Assembly (NCBI RefSeq): GCF_014284195.1 | Contig: NZ_JACOGC010000002.1 | Coordinates: 372,001 to 436,000 of the forward strand | DNA: 64,000 nt | Direction: 5' to 3' | DNA from: Cognatundibacterium griseum | GTDB lineage: Bacteria; Pseudomonadota; Gammaproteobacteria; Burkholderiales; Burkholderiaceae_D | In this document: positions 1 to 9,314 of the stretch, one piece after another | Position numbering within the stretch: the stretch's first letter is position 1 | Layout of the letters: the number at the start of each line of letters is the position of its first letter | Made by a program: the position numbers and the translations under genes | The notes under the pieces: generated by a model | Seen by the model: only the letters and a program-made list of their open reading frames with translations | Told to the model about the DNA's origin: nothing | Database searches by the model: none

Positions 1-44
1 TTTTGGTCTCTTTCTGAGTTTTTACTGCACTATCCTGGCGGATC

Positions 45-812
45 ATGAAAACAGTGAGAACCTTTTTTTCTGTACTTCTTTTGGGATTGCTGAGTTTTCC
101 GCCGACTTCCGGCGCGGAACAGATTCTGGCTGTGGGTGCAGAGTTTGCGAACATCTTTGAGCAAACCAGGGAAGGAGAATATACCGGGTTTGCGATGGAG
201 ATTCTGAGACTGCTGGCTAAACGGAATGGCGATCAGGTCAGTTTCGGAATCTATCCCTGGAGCCGGGCGCAGTGGATGGTCGAGCACGGGCAGGCACAAA
301 TTCTGATCGGGCCATATAAAAATCCGGAACGCGAAGAGCGCTTCACTTTTGCGAGACGACCGTTTTACCGCGATTTTATGGTGTTCTATGCCCGGCAAAA
401 TGACAGCCGGCGCTGGACCGGAAGTTATGCTGATTTACATGATGCAAAAATTGGCGTGATTCACGGGTGGGCATACGGCGCGCAATTTGAGGTATCTAAA
501 AACACCTTGAAACCTGAGATGGTGAATTCTCTGCTGAATGGCCTCAATATGCTGGAAGCAAAGCATATAGATCTGCTGGCGACCAATTTGAGGAATACGG
601 ATGCCATCATACGCAAGAGCAACGGGCGCTATTCTGGTTTGTTGCCGCTGGAGCCAGTGATTGATATGCAGGACGGTTATCTCGCATACTGCCCACATCA
701 CTGCAAAAAATTGCAGCTGCGTTACGACGAGCTTTTTGAGCAGTTGCTTGCTGAGGAGGATTTTCAACGTCTGGCATACAAATATGGCATCCGTGTTCCG
801 CGTGACCGGTAA
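45..812 (+). CDS. Periplasmic solute-binding protein, family 3
   Basis: Predicted periplasmic binding protein of 255 residues. The N-terminus has a basic start, a hydrophobic stretch and a likely cleavage near SGAEQ, so it should be exported. The mature part looks like the amino-acid type SBP_bac_3 fold (conserved GFAMEILRLLAKR and YPWSRAQ segments, and a KNPEREERFTFARRPFYRD region). No permease or ATPase gene is adjacent. It could therefore be an orphan binding protein of the kind common in betaproteobacteria rather than part of a complete ABC importer. It converges on the sulfur operon. The ligand cannot be told from sequence. Confidence 0.8.
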   Translation: MKTVRTFFSVLLLGLLSFPPTSGAEQILAVGAEFANIFEQTREGEYTGFAMEILRLLAKRNGDQVSFGIYPWSRAQWMVEHGQAQILIGPYKNPEREERFTFARRPFYRDFMVFYARQNDSRRWTGSYADLHDAKIGVIHGWAYGAQFEVSKNTLKPEMVNSLLNGLNMLEAKHIDLLATNLRNTDAIIRKSNGRYSGLLPLEPVIDMQDGYLAYCPHHCKKLQLRYDELFEQLLAEEDFQRLAYKYGIRVPRDR

Positions 813-842
813 GCAGTATTTTTCGCCGTGAAGAGTTGAGAT

Positions 843-1583
843 TTAGCACTGAGAATTTGAAAATCCGGACCTGGCGCGCATGGCTTCTCCCATCATCACC
901 AGCACCGGTCCCTCGCTGACGGGCAGACCCTGAGCCAGTGCAGATAATGTGAGTGAGCGTGATTGCTGATTTGTACGGCTGCAGTTTTCAATCACCATCA
1001 CAGGCAGGTCAGAAGAAAAACCGGCATTCAACATCCTTTGTGCCGTCAGCATCGCCTCGCGGCCGCCCATATACTGCACCAGCGTGTCGCAGTCAGGAAT
1101 GCGGGTATCGGCATTTTCTCCCGGTGCGGTACTGGAAGTGAACAAGGCGACACTGCGGGCGATGCCGCGCTTTGTCAGCGGTTGGCGCACGCTGGAAGCC
1201 GCTGCCAGTGCCGTCGTGATACCTGGCACGACGTCGTAATCAATACCTGCACGTTCCAGCGCAGACATTTCCTCATCGGCGCGGCCAAACAACATCGGAT
1301 CACCACCTTTTAACCTGATGACCAGCCGATACTGATGCGCACATTCAATCATCTTCTGATTGATGTCCTCCTGCGCTGCGGAACGTTGTCCGCTGCGTTT
1401 CCCCACCGGAATTCTGACTGCCTGACTACACAGTTCCAGCATTTCCGGCGTCACCAGCGCATCGTATAGTACCGCTTCTGCCTGCGCTAACAAACGGGCG
1501 CCGCGTACGGTAATCAGATCGGCGGCTCCGGGTCCGGCACCGACCAAATACACTTTTCCGGAAGGTGCCTTGATATCACTCAT
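843..1583 (-). CDS. cobA: Uroporphyrinogen-III C-methyltransferase (siroheme branch)
   Basis: SAM-dependent enzyme of 246 residues that makes precorrin-2 from uroporphyrinogen III, the first step toward siroheme. The start VYLVGAGPGAADLITVRG is the family SAM/substrate loop, and VIRLKGGDPMLFGRADEE is the second signature. Only the methyltransferase domain of CysG is present; no CysG-A (Met8-like dehydrogenase/ferrochelatase) part is visible, so later siroheme steps must be encoded elsewhere. It is the last gene of the minus-strand sulfur operon, 11 bases after cysN, which fits supply of siroheme to the CysI sulfite reductase of the same operon. Confidence 0.93.
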   Translation of the reverse strand: MSDIKAPSGKVYLVGAGPGAADLITVRGARLLAQAEAVLYDALVTPEMLELCSQAVRIPVGKRSGQRSAAQEDINQKMIECAHQYRLVIRLKGGDPMLFGRADEEMSALERAGIDYDVVPGITTALAAASSVRQPLTKRGIARSVALFTSSTAPGENADTRIPDCDTLVQYMGGREAMLTAQRMLNAGFSSDLPVMVIENCSRTNQQSRSLTLSALAQGLPVSEGPVLVMMGEAMRARSGFSNSQC

Positions 1584-1594
1584 CTCGATTCAGT

Positions 1595-2917
1595 TTAGTT
1601 CGTCTCAATCCGGATCATACCTGCTGCAACTGTCTGATGGGTAACTTCATCAATCAGGATAAATGCACCAGTGGAACGCAACTGATCATAAGCATCAGCC
1701 GCCAGCGGTTGCTGGACATTGATGGAGACCGTGGCAATATCATTGAGCTTCAGCGTATCGGCAGGACGTCGTTCCTGTGTGTTGATATCCAGCAGGGATT
1801 CGACTGCGCTCACCCGTGCGGCGACTTGCCGGGTGGTGTGTTTCAGCCAGTATTTACGGCGGCTGTCGAGCGCATCTTCTGACAACCAGCATAAATCGGC
1901 TTTGACGGTTTTCAGCAGGCTGGCAGGCCGTTCGGCACTGACGAGCATATCGCCACGGGAAATATCCAGATACTCGTTCAGCAAGATGGTGACGGACTGG
2001 CCAACGACTGCGCTGTCTAACGAACGATCAAGCGTGAGAATGTCTTTGACGGTCGCGGTCTGCCCACCAGGCTGGACCAGCAACTGATCGCCCTTGCTGA
2101 CTTTACCGGCTTCGATGCGTCCCATATAACCGCGGAAATCATTGGCTTCATGACCATTGTGGCGTGCGACCAGCTGTACCGGAAAGCGGAAGGGCTCATC
2201 ATGACAGGCGTCGTAGACACTGAGGGATTCGAGCAGATCGATCAGTGTCGGTCCCTGGTACCACGGCATGTTATCCGTTGCGCTGACGACGTTGTCGCCT
2301 GCCAGTGCAGACAGCGGCACAGCATGAATATCTTTCAGACCCAGCTGGGCAGCAAATTTCCGGTATTCCGCCACGATCCGGTCATAAACAGTCTGATCAT
2401 AGTCAACCAGATCCATTTTGTTGACAGCGATTACCACATGTTCGATTTGCAGCAGATGCGCAATCGTGGAATGTCGTTTGGTTTGCACCAGCAGATCGAC
2501 GCTGCCGTCGTCATTCAGTTTGACCTTGGAGACATCAATCAGAATAATGACGGCATCGGCAGTGGAGGCACCGGTGACCATGTTGCGGGTATATTGCTCA
2601 TGTCCCGGTGTGTCGGCAATGATGAATTTCCGTTTGGGGGTAGCAAAATAGCGATAGGCCACGTCGATCGTGATGCCTTGCTCACGTTCTGCTTCCAGTC
2701 CGTCTGTCAGCAGCGACAGATCAATCGTATCCCCGACGGTGCGCTTATGCTTGGCGCGTGAGATGGCATCGAGCTGATCTGCAAAAATACCCTTGCTGTC
2801 AAACAGCAGGCGACCGATCAGTGTGCTTTTGCCGTCATCCACGGAACCAGCAGTGATAAAGCGCAATAAGCCGCGTTCCTGGGTGAGTCCAGTATGGGTT
2901 TGTGCTACGGCTGTCAT
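1595..2917 (-). CDS. cysN: Sulfate adenylyltransferase subunit 1 (GTPase)
   Basis: Large GTP-hydrolysing subunit of ATP sulfurylase (440 residues), which with CysD forms APS from sulfate and ATP. It has the EF-Tu-like G domain: a P-loop GSVDDGKSTLIGRLLFDSK, switch II DTPGHEQYTRNM, and NKMD at the nucleotide base site, followed by two beta-barrel domains. Length fits CysN alone; there is no fused CysC APS kinase. This agrees with an APS-reducing pathway that skips PAPS. The start codon overlaps the cysD stop region (2917), indicating translational coupling. Confidence 0.97.
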   Translation of the reverse strand: MTAVAQTHTGLTQERGLLRFITAGSVDDGKSTLIGRLLFDSKGIFADQLDAISRAKHKRTVGDTIDLSLLTDGLEAEREQGITIDVAYRYFATPKRKFIIADTPGHEQYTRNMVTGASTADAVIILIDVSKVKLNDDGSVDLLVQTKRHSTIAHLLQIEHVVIAVNKMDLVDYDQTVYDRIVAEYRKFAAQLGLKDIHAVPLSALAGDNVVSATDNMPWYQGPTLIDLLESLSVYDACHDEPFRFPVQLVARHNGHEANDFRGYMGRIEAGKVSKGDQLLVQPGGQTATVKDILTLDRSLDSAVVGQSVTILLNEYLDISRGDMLVSAERPASLLKTVKADLCWLSEDALDSRRKYWLKHTTRQVAARVSAVESLLDINTQERRPADTLKLNDIATVSINVQQPLAADAYDQLRSTGAFILIDEVTHQTVAAGMIRIETN

Positions 2918-3852
2918 CAGAAATATCCTTCTTTTTTACGTTTTTCCATCGATGCCTCAGAGGTCTGATCATCCATGCGGGTCGCGCCGCGTTCTGTAAT
3001 CTGCGTGATTGCGGTTTCCTCGATAATCGCTTCTACCGTTGCCGCATCAGAGGACACCGGGCAGGTGCAGGAAATATCGCCAACAGTCCGGAAACGCACG
3101 ATCTGCGTTTCTACGGTTTCCCCTTCGCGCGGCGGAGTCAGATCGGTCAGCGGCACCAGCAAGCCATTGCGTGGAATGACCTGACGCTGATGAGCAAAGT
3201 AAATCGATGGCAGTTCGAGTTTTTCGCGGGCGATGTATTGCCAGACATCCAGCTCGGTCCAGTTAGAAATCGGGAACACCCGCATGTTTTCACCCGGATG
3301 AACACGGGTATTGTAGAGATCCCACAATTCCGGACGCTGCGCTTTGGGATTCCATTGACCGAACTCATCACGGAAAGAAAATATTCTCTCCTTCGCACGT
3401 GCTTTTTCTTCATCGCGCCGGGCGCCACCGATACAGGCATCAAACTGATATTCGGCAATCGTCTCCAGAAGGGTGACTGCCTGTGCCGCATTGCGGGAAT
3501 CCGTTGCCGGGTTACGTAAGCGTACCGTGCCGCGTCGGATCGAATCTTCCACCGAGCCAATGATCAGGCGCTCGCCCAGCTCGGCCACCCGCTTGTCGCG
3601 GAAAGCGATAACTTCGGAAAAATTGTGACCAGTATCAATGTGTACCAGAGGAAACGGGAATTTACCCGGACGGAAGGCTTTTTCTGCCAGACGCAACAGG
3701 ACGATGGAGTCTTTGCCGCCGGAAAAAAGCAGTGCCGGATTGCCGCATTCGGCCGCCACTTCGCGCATGATGTGAATCGCTTCCGATTCCAGCCAGTCCA
3801 GATGGCGATTGCTTGCCGCATCAATCGCGGGATGTTCCACAACTGTGTTCAT
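2917..3852 (-). CDS. cysD: Sulfate adenylyltransferase subunit 2
   Basis: Small catalytic subunit of ATP sulfurylase (311 residues), of the PP-loop ATP pyrophosphatase family. The PP-loop LLFSGGKDSIVLLRLAEKAF lies near residues 42-61. The conserved FPLVHIDTGHNFSEVIAFRD and RDEEKARAKERIFSFRDEFG segments are also present. It sits between cysH (8 bases upstream) and cysN (overlap), the normal arrangement for a CysDN heterodimer. Confidence 0.97.
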   Translation of the reverse strand: MNTVVEHPAIDAASNRHLDWLESEAIHIMREVAAECGNPALLFSGGKDSIVLLRLAEKAFRPGKFPFPLVHIDTGHNFSEVIAFRDKRVAELGERLIIGSVEDSIRRGTVRLRNPATDSRNAAQAVTLLETIAEYQFDACIGGARRDEEKARAKERIFSFRDEFGQWNPKAQRPELWDLYNTRVHPGENMRVFPISNWTELDVWQYIAREKLELPSIYFAHQRQVIPRNGLLVPLTDLTPPREGETVETQIVRFRTVGDISCTCPVSSDAATVEAIIEETAITQITERGATRMDDQTSEASMEKRKKEGYF

Positions 3853-3860
3853 AAATTTGC

Positions 3861-4574
3861 TCAGTCTGTTTGTTTAATGCGTACCAGTTTGCCGTCAACA
3901 ACGTGCAAACCACATTCTTTCGATTCAGGGTTTTCCCACCACCAGCGGCCAGCACGGATGTCTTCACCTGGCTGGATGGCACGGGTGCATGGTTCGCAGC
4001 CGATGGACGGATAACCTTTGTCGTGCAGGGGATTGTAGGGCACATTGTTACTGCGGAGATAGTGCCAGACATCATCTTCGGACCAGTCAGCCAGCGGATT
4101 GAATTTTTGCATACCATGTGCAGCGTCATCTTCCTGCATGGCCAGTTCGGTTCTGGTGGCGGATTGCGCCCGGCGCTGGCCGGTAATCCAGGCCTTTTTT
4201 CCGGTCAGCGCCCGCTTCAGCGGCTCTACTTTCCGGATGCGGCAGCATTCTTTGCGCAGTTCCACGCTGTCGTAAAAAGCATTCAGTCCGTGCTGCTGCA
4301 CATAGGTATCGACTGCTGCCGGGTCTGGTTTGTACAACAGGATTTCTGTACCGTAGGTGGCACGGATTTTGTCCAGCATCCCCAGTGTTTCTGCGTGCAG
4401 GCGACCGGTTTCGAGCGAAAAAATACCAATATTTAACTGGCTCTTCAGAATCAGGTCAGTCAGCACCATATCTTCTGCCGCCAGGCTGGAAGCAAACACT
4501 GCCGGCGCGTATTCGCTGGCGATTTTTGCCAGCGTTGACCGGGTTACTGCCAGGCGGCTCTCGAAATCACTCAT
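3861..4574 (-). CDS. cysH: Adenylyl-sulfate (APS) reductase, iron-sulfur type
   Basis: Reduces activated sulfate to sulfite using thioredoxin (237 residues). The sequence decides between PAPS and APS specificity. C110-C111 (KECCRIRK) and C193/C196 (GCEPC) form the four-cysteine [4Fe-4S] site characteristic of assimilatory APS reductases. The catalytic Cys is C221 in KECGLH. The PP-loop-derived SSLAAEDM segment is near residue 29. Absence of a cysC gene in the operon supports APS as substrate. Its ATG overlaps the DUF934 stop (4571-4574), so the two are probably translationally coupled. Confidence 0.96.
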   Translation of the reverse strand: MSDFESRLAVTRSTLAKIASEYAPAVFASSLAAEDMVLTDLILKSQLNIGIFSLETGRLHAETLGMLDKIRATYGTEILLYKPDPAAVDTYVQQHGLNAFYDSVELRKECCRIRKVEPLKRALTGKKAWITGQRRAQSATRTELAMQEDDAAHGMQKFNPLADWSEDDVWHYLRSNNVPYNPLHDKGYPSIGCEPCTRAIQPGEDIRAGRWWWENPESKECGLHVVDGKLVRIKQTD

Positions 4575-5092
4575 ACAGTTGCTCCTGCACGTTCTGCACG
4601 ACGGAACAGGGGATTTTTTTCATCCCAGGAAGTCTGGTATTTTTCAGAAAAAACGCTCAATCCTTTCAGCGCATCTTCGATGCTTTTATCTTCACGGGTT
4701 GCAAAGGCATCAAAACCGACGCGCTGCATGTAAAACAACTGATCGCGCAATACGTCACCAATGGCACGCAACTCACCGGTGAAACCAAAGCGGCTGCGCA
4801 GATTGTAGGCAATCGAATAGCCGCGGCCATCGGCAAATTTGGGGAAATCGACAGCCAGCAAAGCAAAGTGCCGGATATCTTCTTTCAGCTCTTTCGCCTG
4901 TTCGTCGCTGGCAAACCAGACGGCAAGATCGGTTCTGCTTTTTAAGGTTTCCCGCTGCGCCAGCCACACCTTCAGCGGGATAATCACTTTACCTGCCGGC
5001 ACCGTGACGGTTGCCGGATTGTCTTCTGCTGAAGGGCGCAGTACGCTCCAGTCGTCCTGCACAATCACTTTATTTTTAATAATTTGCCGCAT
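4571..5092 (-). CDS. DUF934 family protein of the sulfur operon
   Basis: Uncharacterised 173-residue protein matching the DUF934 family as I recognise it (the conserved segment FPKFADGRGYSIAYNLRSRF near residues 88-107 and the following GELRAIGDVLRDQLFYMQRVG). It has no signal peptide, membrane segment or Cys cluster. In proteobacteria this family is usually found next to the cysI-like reductase, as here, between cysI and cysH. That context suggests an accessory role in sulfite reduction, but the biochemical function is not known to me. Confidence 0.85.
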   Translation of the reverse strand: MRQIIKNKVIVQDDWSVLRPSAEDNPATVTVPAGKVIIPLKVWLAQRETLKSRTDLAVWFASDEQAKELKEDIRHFALLAVDFPKFADGRGYSIAYNLRSRFGFTGELRAIGDVLRDQLFYMQRVGFDAFATREDKSIEDALKGLSVFSEKYQTSWDEKNPLFRRAERAGATV

Positions 5093-5113
5093 GATGTTTT
5101 CTCTGTCATTAGC

Positions 5114-6820
5114 TTAATATGCGACGGCAGAACCGGCGTCTTCGCCGTGATGTTCCGTCGTTTTGATTGGCGTGGCGTAGACGTACTCTTTAAATGGAGC
5201 AATGCCAATCCGTTGCGCGGTATCGATGAATCGCTCATCGTTGTGGCGGTCCCGCACATACACCTGGATGATGCGCTCGATCACTTCCGGCATCTGACCG
5301 GCAGAAAAAGAGGGACCGATGATTTTGCCTATTGCCGCATTGTTACCCTGAGCGCCGCCAATTGAAACCTGATACCACTCACTGCCGTCTTTGTCCACAC
5401 CGAGCACGCCGATATTGCCGACATGGTGATGGCCGCAGGCATTGATGCAACCTGACATATTGAGTTCAATGTCACCGATATCGTACAGATAATCCAGATC
5501 GTTGAAGCGGTCTGTGATGTCCAGTGCAATCGGAATTGATTTTGCGTTTGCCAGTGCGCAGAAATCACCACCGGGGCAGCAGATCATGTCGGTCAGCAAA
5601 CCGATGTTCGGTGTCGCCAGTCCATGTGATTTGGCTTCCTGCCAGAGCGTGAACAAATCGGCGATCCGTACATCGGCCAGCACCAGGTTCTGCTCATGCG
5701 TGACGCGCAATTCGCCGAAGCTGTATTTATCTGCCAGAGCAGCGATGAAATCCATCTGTTCTGCATTGGCATCGCCCGGCGGTACACCCGGTTTTTTCAA
5801 TGACAGAACAACGGAGGCATAGCCACTGACCTTGTGCGGCTTGACGTTGCGTCTGACCCAGTTTCCGAATGCTTTGTTATCAGCCAGGTGTTGTTCATGA
5901 GCCGCATCCGTGGCAGGCAGGGTGACATAGTCAGGCTTGCTGAAGAAGCTGGCAACGCGTTGCAGTTCGGCTTCGGTCAGTGTGGCAGGGCCATCTTTAA
6001 TGTCTTGCCATTCTTCTTCGACCTGCCGGGCAAATTCCTCAGCGCCGAGTGCTTTGACCAGAATTTTGATACGGGCTTTGTAGATGTTGTCGCGGCGGCC
6101 ATACTGGTTGTAAATGCGCAGAATGGCTTCCAGATATGTCATCACATGCTGCCAGGGCAAAAATTCCCGGATGACGCTGCCCAGGATTGGTGTGCGCCCC
6201 ATGCCTCCGCCGACCATGACCTTAAATCCGACATCTCCCTGCTCATTGTGGACGACAGTCAGGCCGATATCGTGGACGGCGATGGCTGCGCGGTCTTCTC
6301 TGGCGCCATTGATGGCAATTTTGAATTTGCGCGGCAGATAGGCAAATTCCGGATGAAAAGTTGTCCACTGGCGCAGGATTTCTGCATAAGGGCGAGGATC
6401 AATGATTTCATCGGCAGCAACCCCTGCAAATTCGTCAGATGTGATGTTGCGCATGCAGTTGCCCGAAGTCTGGACTGCGTGCATTTCGACGGTGGCCAGC
6501 TCGGCCAGAATGTCCGGCGCGTCTTCCAGATTGATCCAGTTGTACTGGATATTCTGACGGGTGGTGAAATGGCCGTAACCCCGGTCATAACGCCGGGCGA
6601 TATGGGCAAATTTGCGGATCTGGGCGGAAGACAGCATGCCATAAGGAACTGCCACCCGCAGCATGTAGGCATGACGCTGCATGTACAGGCCGTTTTGCAG
6701 GCGCAGAATGCGGAATTCATCTTCGCTTAATTCACCTGACAGACGGCGCTGCACCTGATCGCGGAATTGAGCGATCCGCTCCTGAATAATCTGGTGATCA
6801 TGCTGGTCGTAACGATACAT
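5114..6820 (-). CDS. cysI: Sulfite (nitrite/sulfite) reductase hemoprotein
   Basis: Siroheme/[4Fe-4S] reductase of 568 residues that reduces sulfite to sulfide with six electrons. The cluster ligands are visible as C415-x5-C421 (CCPGGDFC) and C458-x3-C462 (SGCINACGHH). The N-terminal half carries GNCMRNITSDEF and the second repeat ferredoxin-like domains of the family. No cysJ flavoprotein is encoded nearby, so electrons may come from ferredoxin or another donor. It lies between the TSUP gene and DUF934 in the operon. Nitrite as a substrate cannot be excluded, but operon context strongly favours sulfite. Confidence 0.94.
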   Translation of the reverse strand: MYRYDQHDHQIIQERIAQFRDQVQRRLSGELSEDEFRILRLQNGLYMQRHAYMLRVAVPYGMLSSAQIRKFAHIARRYDRGYGHFTTRQNIQYNWINLEDAPDILAELATVEMHAVQTSGNCMRNITSDEFAGVAADEIIDPRPYAEILRQWTTFHPEFAYLPRKFKIAINGAREDRAAIAVHDIGLTVVHNEQGDVGFKVMVGGGMGRTPILGSVIREFLPWQHVMTYLEAILRIYNQYGRRDNIYKARIKILVKALGAEEFARQVEEEWQDIKDGPATLTEAELQRVASFFSKPDYVTLPATDAAHEQHLADNKAFGNWVRRNVKPHKVSGYASVVLSLKKPGVPPGDANAEQMDFIAALADKYSFGELRVTHEQNLVLADVRIADLFTLWQEAKSHGLATPNIGLLTDMICCPGGDFCALANAKSIPIALDITDRFNDLDYLYDIGDIELNMSGCINACGHHHVGNIGVLGVDKDGSEWYQVSIGGAQGNNAAIGKIIGPSFSAGQMPEVIERIIQVYVRDRHNDERFIDTAQRIGIAPFKEYVYATPIKTTEHHGEDAGSAVAY

Positions 6821-6881
6821 CTTTTATACCCTCAATAAGCGCTTTTCAGGGCGCTGAACAGACTGATAAGTCGATTAAAAA

Positions 6882-7655
6882 TTAAAGAATCAATTTGGTG
6901 GCAACCAGTGTCAGTGTGGTCGCCAAAATTCCGCGTAAAAATTTTTCCGGAACCGCGCGGGCTGCCATGGAGCCCAGCGTGATTCCCGGCATGGAACCCA
7001 GCAATAACGCCCCCAGCAATGCCCAGTCGATGGAACCCAGCCACCAGTGACCGAATGCGGCAATCGCGGTCAGCGGCACTGCATAGGCAATATCGGTCCC
7101 GGCGATGTGGGCAGCAGACATGCGGGGATACAGCATCACCAGCAAGGTGGCGCCGATTGCTCCGGCACCGATCGACGAAATTGTGACTAAAGTACCTAAT
7201 AACAGTCCGGCAGCAATCGTCGCGATGTCCAGCTGGCGGCCATGCAACTGCTTTTCCGGATGCCGGTTCAGCCAGTCCAGCATTTTACTTTTGAATAGCA
7301 ATGCAATCACTGTCAGCATGACAGAAATCGCAATCGAATAACGGATGATCTGGCCGATTTCCTTATTGAGACTGCCGATATACTTCAGACCCAGCGTTGC
7401 CACCAGCGCCGCAGGCAAAGCCCCGTAACACAATAAGCGGACGACGCGCCATTCGACAGTGCCGCGCAGCCGGTGCGTGAAGGTGCCGGTCGCCTTGGTG
7501 ATGGAGGCGAATGCAAGATCCGTCCCCACTGCAACCGAGGGAGAAACCCCGAACAGTATTGTCAGCAAAGGTGTCATCAGCGAGCCGCCGCCAACACCAG
7601 TCAGCCCGACCAGTGTTCCTACGGCAAAACCTGAGAATATATAAGTTAGGGTCAT
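6882..7655 (-). CDS. TSUP (TauE/SafE) family membrane transporter
   Basis: Polytopic inner-membrane protein of 257 residues with about eight hydrophobic segments and the TSUP repeat motif GLTGVGGGSLMTPLL near residues 17-31, partly mirrored by the second-half ISSIGAGAIGATLLV. The family moves sulfur oxyanions or organosulfur compounds. As first gene of the sulfur assimilation operon it is a candidate for sulfate uptake or sulfite export; direction cannot be decided from sequence. The operon promoter must lie in the AT-rich gap just upstream (7656-7855). Confidence 0.88.
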   Translation of the reverse strand: MTLTYIFSGFAVGTLVGLTGVGGGSLMTPLLTILFGVSPSVAVGTDLAFASITKATGTFTHRLRGTVEWRVVRLLCYGALPAALVATLGLKYIGSLNKEIGQIIRYSIAISVMLTVIALLFKSKMLDWLNRHPEKQLHGRQLDIATIAAGLLLGTLVTISSIGAGAIGATLLVMLYPRMSAAHIAGTDIAYAVPLTAIAAFGHWWLGSIDWALLGALLLGSMPGITLGSMAARAVPEKFLRGILATTLTLVATKLIL

Positions 7656-7894
7656 ATCAGTTCACTTTAAGTAAATGAAATCGTAATGACATCGCCCTAT
7701 ATTCCAAACTACTTAGTATTTATTTGCTTATATGTGTATTTGGTATATGTAAAATTGATGTTCGAGGATGAACCAGGAAGGTGGCAAAGATGTCAGATAG
7801 TTTGACAGAGCTTGTTTAATTTGCATCCCTGTATTTTTGCTAATTTGTTATTTTATTGTATCGGTTTTATTCGATACACGATATTTCCCTGTAT
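7656..7894. promoter_or_regulatory. Divergent AT-rich promoter region of the sulfur operon
   Basis: AT-rich spacer between the minus-strand sulfur operon and a plus-strand small secreted protein. It contains a TATTCCAAAC-like stretch near 7707-7717 and several A/T tracts, compatible with the degenerate sites of CysB-type LysR regulators. This is inference from context only; no clean operator can be defined by eye. Confidence 0.35.
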
Positions 7895-8137
7895 ATGCTG
7901 ACATCTCTGATCCGTAACGTTATTGGCTCTTTGCTGAGTTGCCTGATGATGACGAACGCACTGGCAGAGCCCGCCGCATGGTATCGCTGGAAGAGCCAGA
8001 CTTCCGATGCTGAGGTCTGCTCCCAGACCTCTCCCGGTGATGCCTGGGACAAAGTGGCGGGGCCGTTCAGCGATGCGCATTGTCAGAAACGGAAGAAAGC
8101 AGTTTCTTATCCCGCATTGTCGTCAGGTAAAAACTGA
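7895..8137 (+). CDS. Small predicted exported protein of unknown function
   Basis: The ATG at 7895 gives an 80-residue product; an upstream in-frame ATG at 7856 would add 13 residues that spoil the signal peptide. The N-terminus has a basic residue, a hydrophobic core (IGSLLSCLMM) and a likely signal peptidase site after NALA. The mature part is about 58 residues, with a YRW segment and two Cys (one in EVCSQ, one in AHCQK) that could form a disulfide in the periplasm. I recognise no family. It stands alone between the sulfur operon and the methyltransferase gene. Confidence 0.55.
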   Translation: MLTSLIRNVIGSLLSCLMMTNALAEPAAWYRWKSQTSDAEVCSQTSPGDAWDKVAGPFSDAHCQKRKKAVSYPALSSGKN

Positions 8138-8318
8138 CAATCTCAGCGAACAAAAAAACGCAGACACGGTTCTCCACATTTTCGCAGCCTCTGTGGTTGC
8201 CTGTGTCCGTTGATGTGGCGACAAAAGCCGGAATTGATGGCCAATTGCCGTTTTACTCCCCGCATGATTTTTTCCTCAGGGCAGGATAATCAGACATCGA
8301 TTAACTGAAATCTGTTCA

Positions 8319-9314
8319 GTGGATCGCAATCAAGAAACTCTCCTGCGGGCAGGGGTAAGCGGATCAGGCAGGATCATTCAAGGACAGGCTGTGTTAAACG
8401 AACGCGAAGCAGAGAGTTGTTATCTGGGGCAATTTCTTCCGGTGCAGTACCACCATCATATGCTGGCGAACAACAGCCGCATGGATGGCTTTAAGGCAGC
8501 CATTCAGCGTCAGGTGTTTGAAGGGGCGAAGGTACTGGAGCTCGGTGGCGGTACGGGTGTGTTGTCCTGGTTTGCAGCGCAGAGCGCCGCCAGAGTGTAT
8601 TGCGTCGAGTGGAATTCCGATATGGTCGCCGAAGCAAGGCGTCTGCTGGCGATGAACCGGCACGGAGACAGAGTTGAGGTTATTCATGCGGATGCTTTCG
8701 AGTATCTGCCGCCGGAGCCGGTGGATGTGGTGATTTGTGAAATGCTGCATGTGGCGATGCTGCGCGAAAAACAGGTCGAGCTGATTGAGAATTTCAAGCA
8801 ACGCTATCTGGAAAAATTTGGCGCTCCTTTACCTGTCTTTGTGCCTGAAGCGGTGGTGATGGCAGTGCAGCCTTTGCAGCAGGCTTATGATTTTCTGGGA
8901 TATCAGGCACCGGTAATCCAGTTTCAGCCAGCCGGCGTATTTTCGGCCGATACCCGTGAACTGGCTGAGCCTGCCTTGTACAGTGTCATTGATTTCAGTC
9001 AGCCAAATGCGATGCGGATTCATTGGGAGGGGAGCTTCGTGATCGAACAGACAGCGACCCTCAATGCCCTGCGTTTTGTGACAAAAAGCATTCTGGCGGT
9101 GTTGATGGAAACCTGTTCAACGATTGACTGGCTTCATGATTACATGGTGTTGCCGCTTGCGGAGCCGCTGGCAGTCAGGGCCGGCGATGTGCTGGAAGTC
9201 AGCTTTCAGTACCGGGCTGGTGCTGCGATTACGTCTTTGCAAAATGCACTGCAGGTCAGGCGCCGGTCTCATGCACCGGTTCGTGCCAGACATTTATCGC
9301 TGGTGACCGGATAA
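8319..9314 (+). CDS. Class I SAM-dependent methyltransferase, PRMT-like
   Basis: Predicted methyltransferase of up to 331 residues. Motif I VLELGGGTGVLSWFAAQSAA (about residues 71-90), an acidic strand ending VYCVEWN, and motif EYLPPEPVDVVICEMLH (CEMLH in place of the double-E loop) resemble protein arginine methyltransferase-like proteins of bacteria. A C-terminal beta-rich domain follows (residues about 200-320). The substrate is unknown. The start is uncertain: the annotated GTG at 8319 has no good ribosome site, and GTG at 8392 follows a GGACAGG. Confidence 0.75.
   Translation: MDRNQETLLRAGVSGSGRIIQGQAVLNEREAESCYLGQFLPVQYHHHMLANNSRMDGFKAAIQRQVFEGAKVLELGGGTGVLSWFAAQSAARVYCVEWNSDMVAEARRLLAMNRHGDRVEVIHADAFEYLPPEPVDVVICEMLHVAMLREKQVELIENFKQRYLEKFGAPLPVFVPEAVVMAVQPLQQAYDFLGYQAPVIQFQPAGVFSADTRELAEPALYSVIDFSQPNAMRIHWEGSFVIEQTATLNALRFVTKSILAVLMETCSTIDWLHDYMVLPLAEPLAVRAGDVLEVSFQYRAGAAITSLQNALQVRRRSHAPVRARHLSLVTG

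Noticed and set aside
8157-8213. Imperfect long hairpin after the small exported protein
   Set aside because: Stem has several mismatches and no T run, so it is not callable as a terminator or RNA gene.
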